A stretch of 64,000 bases of DNA, taken from assembly GCF_001434335.1 (NCBI RefSeq), contig NZ_AZFM01000004.1:43456-107455 (forward strand), read 5' to 3'. Positions 32,089 through 41,966 of the stretch are shown here, piece by piece (positions within the stretch are counted from its first letter, which is position 1; each line of letters starts with the position of its first letter). The DNA is from Lactobacillus kalixensis DSM 16043. Its GTDB lineage: Bacteria; Bacillota; Bacilli; Lactobacillales; Lactobacillaceae. Position numbers and translations under genes: made by a program. The notes under the pieces were generated by a model that ran no database searches, was not told the origin of the DNA, and was given only the letters and a program-made list of their open reading frames with translations.

Positions 32089-32821
32089 GATGATCCACCT
32101 GGTTCAAAGTTAAGTAAAGCTTGTCAAATGGATCATCTGGCTTCAATCCATAGTGCGAACGAATTTCATCTAAACTACCCACGATTTCAATCGTTCCATT
32201 ATTTAGTACTGCATAATTAGAAATAGCTAATTGCGCATCTGCTAAGACGTGCGTGGTCATCAAAACCATCTTTTGATCAGCAATTGCCTTTTTGATTAAA
32301 TCAATTAAGTTAGCAACAGCTAATGGATCAAGTCCGGTAAATGGCTCATCAATTACAAGTAAACTCGTATCTGCCAAAAAAGCAGAAACGATCATTACTT
32401 TTTGCCGCATCCCTTTTGAAAAGTGAATTGGAAGCCAATCTAACTTATCATCCAAACGGAACATCTTAAGTAGTTCATGAGCTCTTTCCCATGCCTTCTT
32501 CTCATCTAAGCCGTAGCTTAAGATCGTTAATTCCAAATGCTCCTTCAAAGTTAATTCTGGATAAAGGACTGGTGTTTCAGGAATATAAGCTACTTGCTTT
32601 TTAAACTTTGTTGGCTGCTGAGTTAAGACAACATCGTTTAACTCAATCTTTCCTTTTTGCGGACGCAATAAGCCTAACACATGCTTAATAGTTGTTGACT
32701 TACCCGCACCATTGAGCCCGATTAATCCGAGTGCTTGACCAGGTTTAATTTCAAGGTTGATATCTTTGATTACTGGGATACCAGTATAGCCCCCAGTTAA
32801 ATGTTCAATTTTTAATGTCAT
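32081..32821 (-). CDS. ecsA: ABC transporter ATPase EcsA
   Basis: 246 aa. Walker A G-L-N-G-A-G-K-S-T, signature S-K-G-M-R-Q-K and Walker B L-L-V-I-D-E-P-F-T-G-L-D-P are intact. The non-standard signature (SKGM) is common in EcsA-type exporters. First gene of the ecs operon, with hit divergent across 91 nt. Confidence 0.95.
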   Translation of the reverse strand: MTLKIEHLTGGYTGIPVIKDINLEIKPGQALGLIGLNGAGKSTTIKHVLGLLRPQKGKIELNDVVLTQQPTKFKKQVAYIPETPVLYPELTLKEHLELTILSYGLDEKKAWERAHELLKMFRLDDKLDWLPIHFSKGMRQKVMIVSAFLADTSLLVIDEPFTGLDPLAVANLIDLIKKAIADQKMVLMTTHVLADAQLAISNYAVLNNGTIEIVGSLDEIRSHYGLKPDDPFDKLYLTLNQVDHHE

Positions 32822-32912
32822 TTGTCCTATCTTTCTTTAGTGTTAGTATCATTAATATGATAGCATGAAGAATATAAGAAAAACTAAAGTCATAAGAAAT
32901 TGAGGTCTTATT

Positions 32913-33344
32913 ATGGAAAATTTAGTAGAAGATTGTTTATTTTGTAAGATTATCCGTGGTGAAGTTCCTAGCTACACTGTTTTTGAAAACGATGATGTGA
33001 AGGCCTTTCTTGATATTTCTCAAGTTAACCCAGGTCACACTTTAATGATTCCAAAAAAGCACATCGTTAACATGTTCGACTACACTGACGAAGATGCTAA
33101 GAGATATTTACAATACATCCCTGAAATTGCTAATGCAATTAAGAAGGCTTTTCCTAACGTAACTGGTATGAACATTACTACTAATAACGGTAAATCCGCT
33201 AACCAAGTTGTGATGCACTCACACATTCACTTCATCCCAAGATTTGAAGGTGACGGTGTTCAATTAGTTACTAGAAACAATGCTGATCAATATGATGATA
33301 CAAAATACAAGGAAGTTGCTGAAAAGATTAAGAAGGAATTCTAA
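32913..33344 (+). CDS. hit: HIT-family nucleotide-binding hydrolase
   Basis: 143 aa. The histidine triad is H-S-H-I-H-F-I-P, with an N-terminal C-L-F-C zinc-type pair. Such proteins hydrolyse adenosine phosphoramidates and related nucleotides. Its last base triplet overlaps the start of the next gene (TAATG), so the two are co-translated. It is divergent from ecsA, the order also seen in Bacillus. Confidence 0.94.
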   Translation: MENLVEDCLFCKIIRGEVPSYTVFENDDVKAFLDISQVNPGHTLMIPKKHIVNMFDYTDEDAKRYLQYIPEIANAIKKAFPNVTGMNITTNNGKSANQVVMHSHIHFIPRFEGDGVQLVTRNNADQYDDTKYKEVAEKIKKEF

Positions 33345-33679
33345 TGAAACATTTTTTACTTGGAACAATTGTGGGCTCAGCTGTCGGCGTAGTTATTTCT
33401 TGTCTTAAAGATAGTGATGGCAATCGTCCAGGTAAGCCTTTAAAAGATGAATTTGATGGAGCAAAGCACGATACAGCTCGCCTTACTACTGCTATTAAAA
33501 AAGCAAAGAAAGCCAGCCATGATTTAGTCGAAAGTTTACCTGAAGCTGAACGTACAATCAGTGATATTAGCGATGATATTGAAAAATATTCTGAGCATAT
33601 CCAACCAATCGTTAACGATTTAGAACAAAGAAGTAACACTTTGGGTCAAAATATGAACAATTTTGATCAAAAGAAATAA
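33344..33679 (+). CDS. YtxH-like small protein
   Basis: 111 aa. A Gly-rich hydrophobic N-terminus (L-L-G-T-I-V-G-S-A-V-G-V-V-I-S) resembles YtxH/YhaH proteins, followed by a charged helical region. Its ATG overlaps the hit stop codon. A membrane-associated structural or stress role is usual for the family; the function is unproven. Confidence 0.7.
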   Translation: MKHFLLGTIVGSAVGVVISCLKDSDGNRPGKPLKDEFDGAKHDTARLTTAIKKAKKASHDLVESLPEAERTISDISDDIEKYSEHIQPIVNDLEQRSNTLGQNMNNFDQKK

Positions 33680-33800
33680 GAAAAATTAAAGAAATTTTGA
33701 TTTTTCTATGAATATTTGTCATTTAAAAACGATTTTCCAAATTTTATGGTATATTAATTGACAGTTACTTATTTATTAAGGATGTGGAGAGTTTATTTTT

Positions 33801-34706
33801 ATGAAAAGCTATATTAAAAAAGCTGCTGCAGTTTTAGCAGTTGCTGGTATCGCACTATCTGCTAGTGCTTGTTCTAATAATAGTAGTAATAGTACTGTTG
33901 CTTCCTACAAGGGTGGTAAAATCTCTCAACAACAATACTATGATGAAATGAAGAAGTCACAAGCTGGTCAACAAACTTTGGCTAACATGATTATCAATCG
34001 TACTCTAGAAGAGCAATACGGTGATAAGGTTTCTCAAAAGAAAGTTGACAAGCAATACAACAACTACAAGAAGCAATACGGTTCACAATTTAGTGCTGTT
34101 TTGCAACAAAATGGTATGACTACTTCAAGCTTCAAGCAAAATTTAAAGACTAATTTACTTACTGAAGCTGCTTTGAAGGATATCAAGAAGATTTCTAAGT
34201 CACAAGAACAAAAAGCTTGGAAGACCTACCAACCTAAAGTTACTGTTCAACATATCTTGGTAGCTAAGAAGTCAACTGCTCAAAACATTATCAAGCAATT
34301 GAAAGACGGTAAGAGTTTCAGCAGCTTAGCTAAGAAGTATTCATTAGATACTGCAACTAAGAATAAAGCTGGTAAGTTGCCATCATTTGACTCAACTGAC
34401 ACCACTTTAGACTCAAGCTTCAAGACTGCTGCCTTCAAGCTTAAGACTGGTGAAGTTACTTCAACTCCAGTTAAATCACAATCTGGTTACCACGTAATCA
34501 AGATGATCAAGCACCCAGCTAAGGGTAAATTTGCTGATCACAAGAAGGCTATCGATAACCAAATTTACGCATCAATGGCTCAAGATCAATCAACTATGAG
34601 AGATGTTATCTCAACTGTATTGAAGAAGGCTAATGTTTCAATTAAGGATAACGACCTTAAGAACGTATTGTCACAATACATTTCAACTTCATCAAGCAAC
34701 AAGTAA
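33801..34706 (+). CDS. prsA: Foldase lipoprotein PrsA (parvulin-type peptidyl-prolyl isomerase)
   Basis: 301 aa. Lipoprotein signal with L-S-A-S-A-C (Cys24), then a chaperone-like N-domain, the parvulin domain (V-Q-H-I-L-V-A-K, K-D-G-K-S-F-S-S-L-A-K-K-Y-S, G-Y-H-V-I-K) and a C-terminal helical part. It folds secreted proteins at the outer face of the membrane. Ribosome site GTGGAGAG. The codon use is strongly biased toward common codons, consistent with high expression. Its neighbour order (hit, ytxH-like, prsA, yhaM) is conserved in Firmicutes. Confidence 0.96.
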   Translation: MKSYIKKAAAVLAVAGIALSASACSNNSSNSTVASYKGGKISQQQYYDEMKKSQAGQQTLANMIINRTLEEQYGDKVSQKKVDKQYNNYKKQYGSQFSAVLQQNGMTTSSFKQNLKTNLLTEAALKDIKKISKSQEQKAWKTYQPKVTVQHILVAKKSTAQNIIKQLKDGKSFSSLAKKYSLDTATKNKAGKLPSFDSTDTTLDSSFKTAAFKLKTGEVTSTPVKSQSGYHVIKMIKHPAKGKFADHKKAIDNQIYASMAQDQSTMRDVISTVLKKANVSIKDNDLKNVLSQYISTSSSNK

Positions 34707-34719
34707 TTGATTGCTAACT

Positions 34720-34757
34720 AAATAACCCAGAAGTTCATTTGAATTTCTGGGTTATTT
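34720..34757. terminator. Bidirectional terminator between prsA and yhaM
   Basis: Perfect 13-bp stem AAATAACCCAGAA/TTCTGGGTTATTT with a 12-nt loop, between convergent genes. Confidence 0.9.
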
Positions 34758-34758
34758 T

Positions 34759-35736
34759 TTATTCTAAATGTTTGTAATTGTCTAGTGCTTTATCATCTTT
34801 AGGACGATAAAATCTGCGACCGTCTTGACTTTGTAGCGGCTCAGTAAAGCTACCCTTTCTAGTATGCTGCAAAGCATTTGTAATCGCGTAAACCGCTGCG
34901 TCTAAGTCATCAATTCTATGAAGTAATTCTGCTTCAAGTAATTGTGGCAGTTTTGGTGAACCGTATTCAAATTTGCCGTGGTGTGACAAAACCATATGCC
35001 TTAGCAAAAGTAAATCTTCTGATTCTTCATCTAGTTTTAACGCACTGGCTGCCAAAACGATTTGTTCATCAATTAGGATTAAGTGTCCAATCAAATTTCC
35101 TTCGTGCGTATACTGCGTTGCTGCAGATCCATTTAACTCAAGTACTTTCCCCATATCATGCAAAATGCACCCTGCATAAAGTAGTGAGCGATTTACTTGA
35201 GGATAATTATCTGCTAGCCCTTTAGCATCCCGCAGCATTGACAAGGTATGAAAAGCAAGGCCACCGCGCACTGCATGGTGGTTACTCTTTCCCGCTGGAA
35301 AATCAAAGAAACGGTCGTGCCATTTTTTAAGCAAATAACGGACAATTCGATTCCATGTTGGATTCAGAATTTCAAAAACATATTGATTAATTTCTTCCTC
35401 CATATCAGGAATTTTTTCAGGTGCAGATTTTACAAATTGACTTAGGTCATATCCTTCTTCTGCTCCAACCACTCGCAAAGAATAAATCTTAATTTGTGGA
35501 CGATCTTGATACTCTTCTCTTTTTCCATTTAATTCGACAATTGTTCCTGTTGAAAAGATCTCGGCATCATGCTCAGTAGCACCCCAATAATTACCACGGA
35601 TTTCACCAGATCCATCACCAAATTGCAAAGCTAAAAACAACTTATCATTTTTGGTATGTCGTAATTGCGAACTTCTAATCATGACAACGAGATCTAATTC
35701 TTCGCCATCATTATAATCCAGCAAACGTTTAAGCAT
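34759..35736 (-). CDS. yhaM: 3'-5' exoribonuclease YhaM
   Basis: 325 aa. An N-terminal OB fold (to ~residue 110) precedes an HD domain with H-T-L-S-M-L and the metal-binding L-H-D-M-G-K. YhaM degrades single-stranded RNA and DNA from the 3' end. The ATG overlaps the end of yhaN by 8 nt, so it belongs to the yheA-yhaO-yhaN-yhaM operon. Confidence 0.95.
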   Translation of the reverse strand: MLKRLLDYNDGEELDLVVMIRSSQLRHTKNDKLFLALQFGDGSGEIRGNYWGATEHDAEIFSTGTIVELNGKREEYQDRPQIKIYSLRVVGAEEGYDLSQFVKSAPEKIPDMEEEINQYVFEILNPTWNRIVRYLLKKWHDRFFDFPAGKSNHHAVRGGLAFHTLSMLRDAKGLADNYPQVNRSLLYAGCILHDMGKVLELNGSAATQYTHEGNLIGHLILIDEQIVLAASALKLDEESEDLLLLRHMVLSHHGKFEYGSPKLPQLLEAELLHRIDDLDAAVYAITNALQHTRKGSFTEPLQSQDGRRFYRPKDDKALDNYKHLE

Positions 35737-38218
35737 TTGTGCTTCCTTTCTTAAAAGTCAAAACTGGTCTATCTAATTTATCAACTAAAGCTGATTGCGC
35801 AGTAAAAATCAAAACTTGATTATCTTCACCAATTTTATTTAATAGCTCTTTAATATCAGTTGTTCTTCGATCGTCAAAGTTCACAAAGGAATCATCAATC
35901 AAAATTGGTAGATTAATTTGATCTTTAATTTGGTGAACAAAAGCAAGCTTTAAAGCAAAATACAGTTGTTCAGAAGTTCCACGAGACAGATATTTCACTT
36001 CTCGTTTTTTACCATCTTTTCTTGTAACTGTAATTTTCTTATCTAATTCTAGATCGATATATCGATCATTAGTTAATAATTTGAAATATTCTTTGGCATC
36101 AGCCAGCATCTTTGGAAACCGCTCATTTGATGCGATATCAAGCGCTCGTCCAATCATTTTAGCCGCAAACATATCAGCTAAATATTCTTGACTTGCCTTA
36201 ATGAAAGAAGTTTCAGTGTTAGCTAAATTTTGCTTTGCTTCAAAAACAGCTGTTGAATCAGCTAAATTAGCTTGAGCAACTTGTCTTTGAGCAAGCTGCT
36301 GTCTAATTTCACCAATTTTATCCTGCTCAAGTTGAATTTCTTTTTGAACTTGGTTTAATTCTTGAACTAATTTTTCTGGATCAGCCTTTTCTAGATTATC
36401 TAGTGAATCCCCCAAACTTTCTTTTAAAGCAGCAATTTGCGTTTGCAATTTTGCCTGTCTTAATGATTCTTGATAAAGGGCGTCGTAATCTTCAAGATTA
36501 TCAACACCATCCTTAGCCAAAACTGCCTTAAGTTCTAAATCTACTTCCTTGACTTTCTGCTCTGTCTCTTTCAAAGAAGTTTGTAAATGAATTTGCTCAT
36601 CTTGATCATGCCGTTTTTCTTCAACTTGATCATCAAGCTGCTCTAATTCATCCTTTAGCCCTTCAAAATTATGATTTATAGGTCGTTTTAGGAATTTTTC
36701 TAAGTTAGTGGCTAATTGGCCAGCCTGACTTTTAATCTCTTCTAGATCCGTATTATTGGCTTTTAATGCGAGCTCTTTAGCTTGATAATCATTATATTGG
36801 CTAATCAGATTATTCAGATCCGTTTTATCTAAATCAAGTTGATATTGCTCTTCAAAGGCGCGACGAATATTTTCGGCTGCCTGATTCTCTTTTATTTTTG
36901 CTTTGTATACCTCTTCAGCTTGCTTTCCTTGATAAAAACCATAGCCTGCAAGACCAGCTCCTGCAAGTAAGCAGATAATACCGACCAATGGTGAAACTGC
37001 ACATAAAACAAGTCCAAGAGCAGCGACAACTAGTCCAATAATCAGAAGATTCTTATTGTTAGATGCTGATTCAACTTTTTCAGGCTTTGGTGGAAGTGAA
37101 TCATATTTAGATCTTAATTCATCAATTTCTGTTTCTGTTAAATTCAAAATTTTGCCCAGTTCTGGGGTCAATTTAAGTAACTGTTCTTCTTCAAATTGAA
37201 GCTGTTTAGCTTTTTGCAAACATGCACGGTATTGACTCTCCCACTGTAAAAGCTCTGGGCGTTGTCTAATTAACTTTTTAGCTTCTTCAAAATTAAAATT
37301 TTGTTCATTATCGCTACTCAATCGACTTTGAAGAGAAGTAATATTTTGCAACAAGTTTTTCTTTTGACTTGTTAATTCAGTTGCCTTTTGAAAGTTTTCA
37401 GAGTCAAAATCAACTTTCTTTTGCTCAAGTTGCAATTTCTTTAATTGGTCAAAATTAGTTAGATTTTCCTGAATCTTTTTCAATTTTTGACTTTGCTCTT
37501 GCAACTTTTTCAGTTGAGTCTGTTCATCATTAAGCTTTTGTTCTTCACTAGTAACTTCAGAATTTAATGCTTCATATGATTCGAACTGCTTCTGCGTTTC
37601 TGTTAACTCTTGCCGTTTATCTTCTAACTGAGTTAAAAGTTGATTTACTTCTGGCTTTTTTGCAGTTTTCTTGAAAAGCTTACCGGCTTCTTTAGTAAAA
37701 TCTTCACGCAAATCAAGCAATTGGCCGCTGTTAGCTGCACCTAAATAATAGATTCGCTCCAGTAAATCGGCCTGGCTCAATTTTGCAATTTGCCCTAACA
37801 TATCTTGATTAAAGATAAAACTGTCAGTATAGAAATTACCATCAATATTTTGAATACGATCAAAAAATAGACTCTCTGGAACCTGTTGACCGTCTTTAAT
37901 CACAGTCAAAATACCTTTTTTAGTTTTATCGCCTTTAGCCCACAAGCGTTCTAGTTTGAACTGACTACCATCTTCATCTTCGAAGATAAGACTTCCTCCC
38001 ATTGGGGAAACGTGTGCTAAGGGTTTGTAATCTTCAAAAAATGGCGATGCATTATTTCTTAAATAAAAGCCAAACATTACCTGCTTAACAAAAGCAACAG
38101 TAGTACTTTTTCCAGATTCATTTTGACCAAAAAAAACATTTAAATTATCACTTGGCAAGTCAAAAGTTAAGTCAGAGAGTTGACCAAAATTTATGATTTT
38201 AATCTGTTTCAGTCTCAT
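35729..38218 (-). CDS. SbcC-like AAA ATPase YhaN
   Basis: 829 aa. Walker A G-Q-N-E-S-G-K-S-T-T-V lies near residue 33 and Walker B I-L-I-D-D-S-F-V-N-F-D-D near the C-terminus. Between them are long coiled coils and a hydrophobic stretch of ~45 residues (about 390-435) that could form two membrane helices, unusual for SMC-like proteins but typical of YhaN. It partners the YhaO nuclease, probably in DNA break processing or nucleic-acid trimming at the membrane. The start overlaps the end of yhaO by 20 nt. Confidence 0.9.
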   Translation of the reverse strand: MRLKQIKIINFGQLSDLTFDLPSDNLNVFFGQNESGKSTTVAFVKQVMFGFYLRNNASPFFEDYKPLAHVSPMGGSLIFEDEDGSQFKLERLWAKGDKTKKGILTVIKDGQQVPESLFFDRIQNIDGNFYTDSFIFNQDMLGQIAKLSQADLLERIYYLGAANSGQLLDLREDFTKEAGKLFKKTAKKPEVNQLLTQLEDKRQELTETQKQFESYEALNSEVTSEEQKLNDEQTQLKKLQEQSQKLKKIQENLTNFDQLKKLQLEQKKVDFDSENFQKATELTSQKKNLLQNITSLQSRLSSDNEQNFNFEEAKKLIRQRPELLQWESQYRACLQKAKQLQFEEEQLLKLTPELGKILNLTETEIDELRSKYDSLPPKPEKVESASNNKNLLIIGLVVAALGLVLCAVSPLVGIICLLAGAGLAGYGFYQGKQAEEVYKAKIKENQAAENIRRAFEEQYQLDLDKTDLNNLISQYNDYQAKELALKANNTDLEEIKSQAGQLATNLEKFLKRPINHNFEGLKDELEQLDDQVEEKRHDQDEQIHLQTSLKETEQKVKEVDLELKAVLAKDGVDNLEDYDALYQESLRQAKLQTQIAALKESLGDSLDNLEKADPEKLVQELNQVQKEIQLEQDKIGEIRQQLAQRQVAQANLADSTAVFEAKQNLANTETSFIKASQEYLADMFAAKMIGRALDIASNERFPKMLADAKEYFKLLTNDRYIDLELDKKITVTRKDGKKREVKYLSRGTSEQLYFALKLAFVHQIKDQINLPILIDDSFVNFDDRRTTDIKELLNKIGEDNQVLIFTAQSALVDKLDRPVLTFKKGSTNA

Positions 38219-39416
38219 CAGTTAACCCCTTCAATTTTTTAGCTAATTTAAATCTTGTCAGATTCTTTACTTCATCCATAAAATTTTTATTTTCTGCAAG
38301 TTCTACTGCTAAAGCATCCTTTTTAGCCCAATCTTGAATTGCTTTTTTGAACTCATCTTCAGTAAAAATTTCTTGTGCAGCTTGATCAAATGCTTGTCGA
38401 TCACTGTTGTTTAATTCCAGTTCAGCGCTACTTTCAAACCTTACATCAACTACTTGTGAATTAAATGGTAAATCAGCCGACAAACTTTGCCAAAAATCAC
38501 TATCACTGACCAACTCAATCTCTTCATCAGTCAAATATTGACTCCCCTTAAGACGCAAGCTGAAATATGTTGTCTGCTCAATTGAACCAAGATCAGTTAA
38601 TTTTTTACGCAGCTCACTTTTATCAACTATCTTAGTAAAAGTTATTTCATTAGCTTGCCAAATAATCGGACTAGTCTCATAGAATTCAGTCTGAGTTTGC
38701 TTAGTATTTTCATCTATTTCACCCAATAAACATCCCTTCGCCCCTAATTCATTGATGTGGCGTCCTTGAATATTTCCTGGGTAATTAATTAACGGATTCA
38801 TGCTCAAATTCTGCCTTAAGTGAATATGACCTAAGGCAAAATAATCATAGTTCAAATCCTTCAACTCTTGCAGATCAAATGGTGCGTAGACGTTCTGACT
38901 TTTTTCAGCAGTTTTTTCTTGAGCGTGCATAATGCCGAAAGCATAGTTAGCTGACTTAGCTGGAAATTCTGGCAACTTATCTTCAAGGATATGATTATTC
39001 AGATATGAAAAACCGGTCACATCATAATTAAAGCCCGACTTTGCCTTTAACGTAACAGTTTCAACTTGTTCACCATTACCTAGTAATTTAAAAAACGGAC
39101 TAGGAGTTACCAACAAATCTTCTTGTCTCATGTGATCGTGATTACCAAAGATCATCACAACTTGAATTTCTGCATCATTCAACCGCTTAATTTGCTCAGC
39201 AAAAAAGAGCTGACTGCGAGGACTTGGATGATTGCTGTCAAAAGTATCCCCTGCAATCAGTACCAAATCAACTTGCTCTTTTAATGCTAGATCGACAATT
39301 CTTTTGAAAGATTTGTCACTTGCTTGGTAAATATCTTTAAATGCTTTAGATGGCAAAAAAGATAGCCCACGAAAAGGACTATCTAAATGCGCATCAGCTA
39401 AATGAATAAATTTCAT
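38199..39416 (-). CDS. SbcD-like metallophosphoesterase YhaO
   Basis: 405 aa. The calcineurin-like phosphoesterase motifs are intact: D-A-H-L-D, G-D-x-F-D, G-N-H-D-H and G-H-I-H. It resembles Mre11/SbcD nucleases and would work with YhaN. It follows yheA by 8 nt and overlaps yhaN, so translation is coupled. Confidence 0.92.
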   Translation of the reverse strand: MKFIHLADAHLDSPFRGLSFLPSKAFKDIYQASDKSFKRIVDLALKEQVDLVLIAGDTFDSNHPSPRSQLFFAEQIKRLNDAEIQVVMIFGNHDHMRQEDLLVTPSPFFKLLGNGEQVETVTLKAKSGFNYDVTGFSYLNNHILEDKLPEFPAKSANYAFGIMHAQEKTAEKSQNVYAPFDLQELKDLNYDYFALGHIHLRQNLSMNPLINYPGNIQGRHINELGAKGCLLGEIDENTKQTQTEFYETSPIIWQANEITFTKIVDKSELRKKLTDLGSIEQTTYFSLRLKGSQYLTDEEIELVSDSDFWQSLSADLPFNSQVVDVRFESSAELELNNSDRQAFDQAAQEIFTEDEFKKAIQDWAKKDALAVELAENKNFMDEVKNLTRFKLAKKLKGLTDETETD

Positions 39417-39424
39417 ATGGCCTA

Positions 39425-39775
39425 TTATTTTCTAATTTCTTCGTAAAGATCATTAATTGGCTTAGTAAATGCCTTTTGAACATCATCAATTGTCTTGTAA
39501 AGACCTTGTTCAGCAGTAAGTAACTTAACAATGTTTTCGTCTTTTTGAACCTTGTCATTTAATTCTTTATAGTCTTTTTGAAGATCTTCTGACAATGGTT
39601 GACCACTTTGTTGGGCAGCCATAATCTTACCTTGAATTTCGTCCATCTTGTTGAAAAGTTCTGAGCTATTTTCATCTGCCTTAACAGCTGCAATTGCTTC
39701 CTTTAAGCCGGCAAATTCAGGAGTCTTAGTTAAGTCTTCTGCTAATTGATTTGCTGAGTCATAAATATTTACCAT
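39425..39775 (-). CDS. YlbF/YmcA-family protein (YheA-like)
   Basis: 116 aa, almost entirely helical (A-I-A-A-V-K-A-D-E-N-S-S-E-L-F-N-K-M-D-E-I-Q-G-K-I). This is the DUF964/YlbF fold; relatives form complexes that affect RNase Y and development in Bacillus. First gene of the yheA-yhaO-yhaN-yhaM operon, with GGAGGAA as ribosome site. Confidence 0.88.
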   Translation of the reverse strand: MVNIYDSANQLAEDLTKTPEFAGLKEAIAAVKADENSSELFNKMDEIQGKIMAAQQSGQPLSEDLQKDYKELNDKVQKDENIVKLLTAEQGLYKTIDDVQKAFTKPINDLYEEIRK

Positions 39776-39803
39776 ACTACGGAATTCCTCCTATTGTATT
39801 ATT

Positions 39804-41876
39804 TTAATTTCCAAAAATTCCTTTGATATTATTATACCATTTATTAAGTGTTTCACCTGCTGAACCGAGGCCTTTTTGAATTTTTTCTCCTAGGCCATTT
39901 GTCCAATCATTATTAGAACCATTCTCTTTAATCAGCTGGTTTGGCGCCTTTTCTGTGAACTGCGTTTTGGCAGTATATGGAAGAATCCCTTCCATTTGCG
40001 CCTTGTATAATCGCGTAATTCCTGTTTCAGAAACTCCATGCATAAAGTGATTGCTATCTGTCCTATCAAAGCCTACCCAAGTTGATAAAACAATATCTGG
40101 AGTATAACCAACTATCCACTGATCTTTTGTGCCAAAGCCGTAGGAATTAGGTACTTCAGTTGACCCGGTTTTACCAGCAACTTCAAACCCATTTGGTTGC
40201 GCACTTTGAGCGGTACCATTTTTAAATACGCCGAGAAGCATTGTTGTCATTTCTTTAGCAGTATTATTTGAAATAATACGATGCGTACCGGTATCACTAT
40301 TTTGAGCCAAAACCCGACCACTAGCATCAGTAATTTTTGTAATAAAGTAAGAATTATTCGGTAAATTACCTTTATTTGCAAACGCTGAATAAGCCCTGGC
40401 CATTTGTAATGGAGAAACACCAGATGATAACCCACCTAGCGCTAAAGCTAAATTTTGGTCGCTCTTAGGTACACTGATTCCGAAATTCTGAACAGATTGG
40501 ACACCTTTTTGAACACCAATTTTGTCAAGTAACCAAACAGCAGGAACATTTTTACTTAATGCTACTGCTTGATACATTGGGATTGTATTAGAATAACCAT
40601 TGTCAACGTTATGTGGTTCATATCCATTCTTACCAAACTTCTGCAATTTATTAGAAAGTTTAGAATCATAATGATAGCCTTCTTGCAGTGCGGGTGAATA
40701 AACCGCAAGTGGCTTAATTGAAGATCCAGGCTGCCGCTTCATTTGCGTAGCACGATTATATCCTCGGAAGACATGCTTTCCGCGTCCACCAACAATACCG
40801 CGCACTGCACCGGTTGTAGGATCCATTGCAACACTTGCACCTTGAACCTGTGTACCATCAGTTGCATTTTGTGGGAAGAGCCAGCTTTGTTCAAAACTAT
40901 TTTGTAACGCTTGTTGATAATTCTGATTCAAAGTTGTGTAGATCTTCAAGCCTTTGTTCATGACATCTTCTTCTTTTAAGCCGTAGCGATTAATTGCTTC
41001 GTCAACAACAGCATCAAAGAAATATGGATATCGATAACCATCTTTATTTTTAAAAGTGTTCTTGAGAGTTAAGCCTGTTTTTGAGATGCTTTTTGCCTGA
41101 CTTGATGACAATTTGCCATTTTGGACCATCAATTGTAAGACCAAATTACGTCTTGACAAGGCATTTGCCATATGATCAACTGGGTTATAAAAACTTGGGC
41201 TTCTTAACATACCTGCCAAAGTTGCTGCTTCACTAACTGAAACCTGGTCGGCACTTTTACCAAAATATCGGCGACTTGCGTCTTGAACACCCCAAACACC
41301 ATTACCAAAATACGCATTATTCAAATACATGGTAATAATGTCTTTTTTAGAGTAGACGTGGTTAATTTCAATTGCGAAGAAAAGTTCTTCGAGCTTTCTT
41401 GAAAAAGTTTGCTCTTGAGTAAGCAAGGAGTTCTTAGCAAGTTGCTGAGTTAAAGTTGATCCACCGCCAGTCACTTGACCATGGTGAATGACTAAGCCAA
41501 TACCTGCTCGAGCCATCCCCTTTACACTAAAGCCTGGATTAGTCCAAAAAGTTCGGTCTTCTGTTGAAACAACCGCATTAACGATATTTTTGGAAATTTT
41601 ATCATATTCCACAAAAGATCCCTTTTGTGAATATAAAGATCCAGCCTTTTTATTTTTATAATCATAAATTGTTGTAGTAGTTGAGAGTGAGGCTTTTAAA
41701 TTAGAAATGTTCGAAGTTTTAACTTTAATTGTATAATATGTACATGTTATCAGCATGAGTGTCATTAGGATTAAGATCACCCAACGTCCGAAAAAGAAAC
41801 GACGGTCTAATTTTTTAAACCAATTATCTTTCTTTTCATCCGTGCTGTGTTTCCTCATTCTTTGCAAATTTGGCAT
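39804..41876 (-). CDS. Class A penicillin-binding protein (PBP1A/2A family)
   Basis: 690 aa from the ATG at 41874-41876, because AAAAGGAG is too close to an ATG six bases earlier. A short cytoplasmic tail and one membrane anchor (about residues 31-52) precede the glycosyltransferase 51 domain (E-D-R-T-F-W, G-G-S-T-L-T-Q-Q-L-A-K-N) and the transpeptidase domain with S-S-I-K, S-K-N and K-T-G-S-T. It polymerises and cross-links peptidoglycan. Divergent from the RluD-like gene across 90 nt. Confidence 0.95.
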   Translation of the reverse strand: MPNLQRMRKHSTDEKKDNWFKKLDRRFFFGRWVILILMTLMLITCTYYTIKVKTSNISNLKASLSTTTTIYDYKNKKAGSLYSQKGSFVEYDKISKNIVNAVVSTEDRTFWTNPGFSVKGMARAGIGLVIHHGQVTGGGSTLTQQLAKNSLLTQEQTFSRKLEELFFAIEINHVYSKKDIITMYLNNAYFGNGVWGVQDASRRYFGKSADQVSVSEAATLAGMLRSPSFYNPVDHMANALSRRNLVLQLMVQNGKLSSSQAKSISKTGLTLKNTFKNKDGYRYPYFFDAVVDEAINRYGLKEEDVMNKGLKIYTTLNQNYQQALQNSFEQSWLFPQNATDGTQVQGASVAMDPTTGAVRGIVGGRGKHVFRGYNRATQMKRQPGSSIKPLAVYSPALQEGYHYDSKLSNKLQKFGKNGYEPHNVDNGYSNTIPMYQAVALSKNVPAVWLLDKIGVQKGVQSVQNFGISVPKSDQNLALALGGLSSGVSPLQMARAYSAFANKGNLPNNSYFITKITDASGRVLAQNSDTGTHRIISNNTAKEMTTMLLGVFKNGTAQSAQPNGFEVAGKTGSTEVPNSYGFGTKDQWIVGYTPDIVLSTWVGFDRTDSNHFMHGVSETGITRLYKAQMEGILPYTAKTQFTEKAPNQLIKENGSNNDWTNGLGEKIQKGLGSAGETLNKWYNNIKGIFGN

Positions 41877-41966
41877 AGACATGCTCCTTTTTAAAACAAT
41901 TTGTATTTTATCACAAGGACTTGCAAATACCGTATTTTTGGCTATTTTTAAGAAAATATCAACATT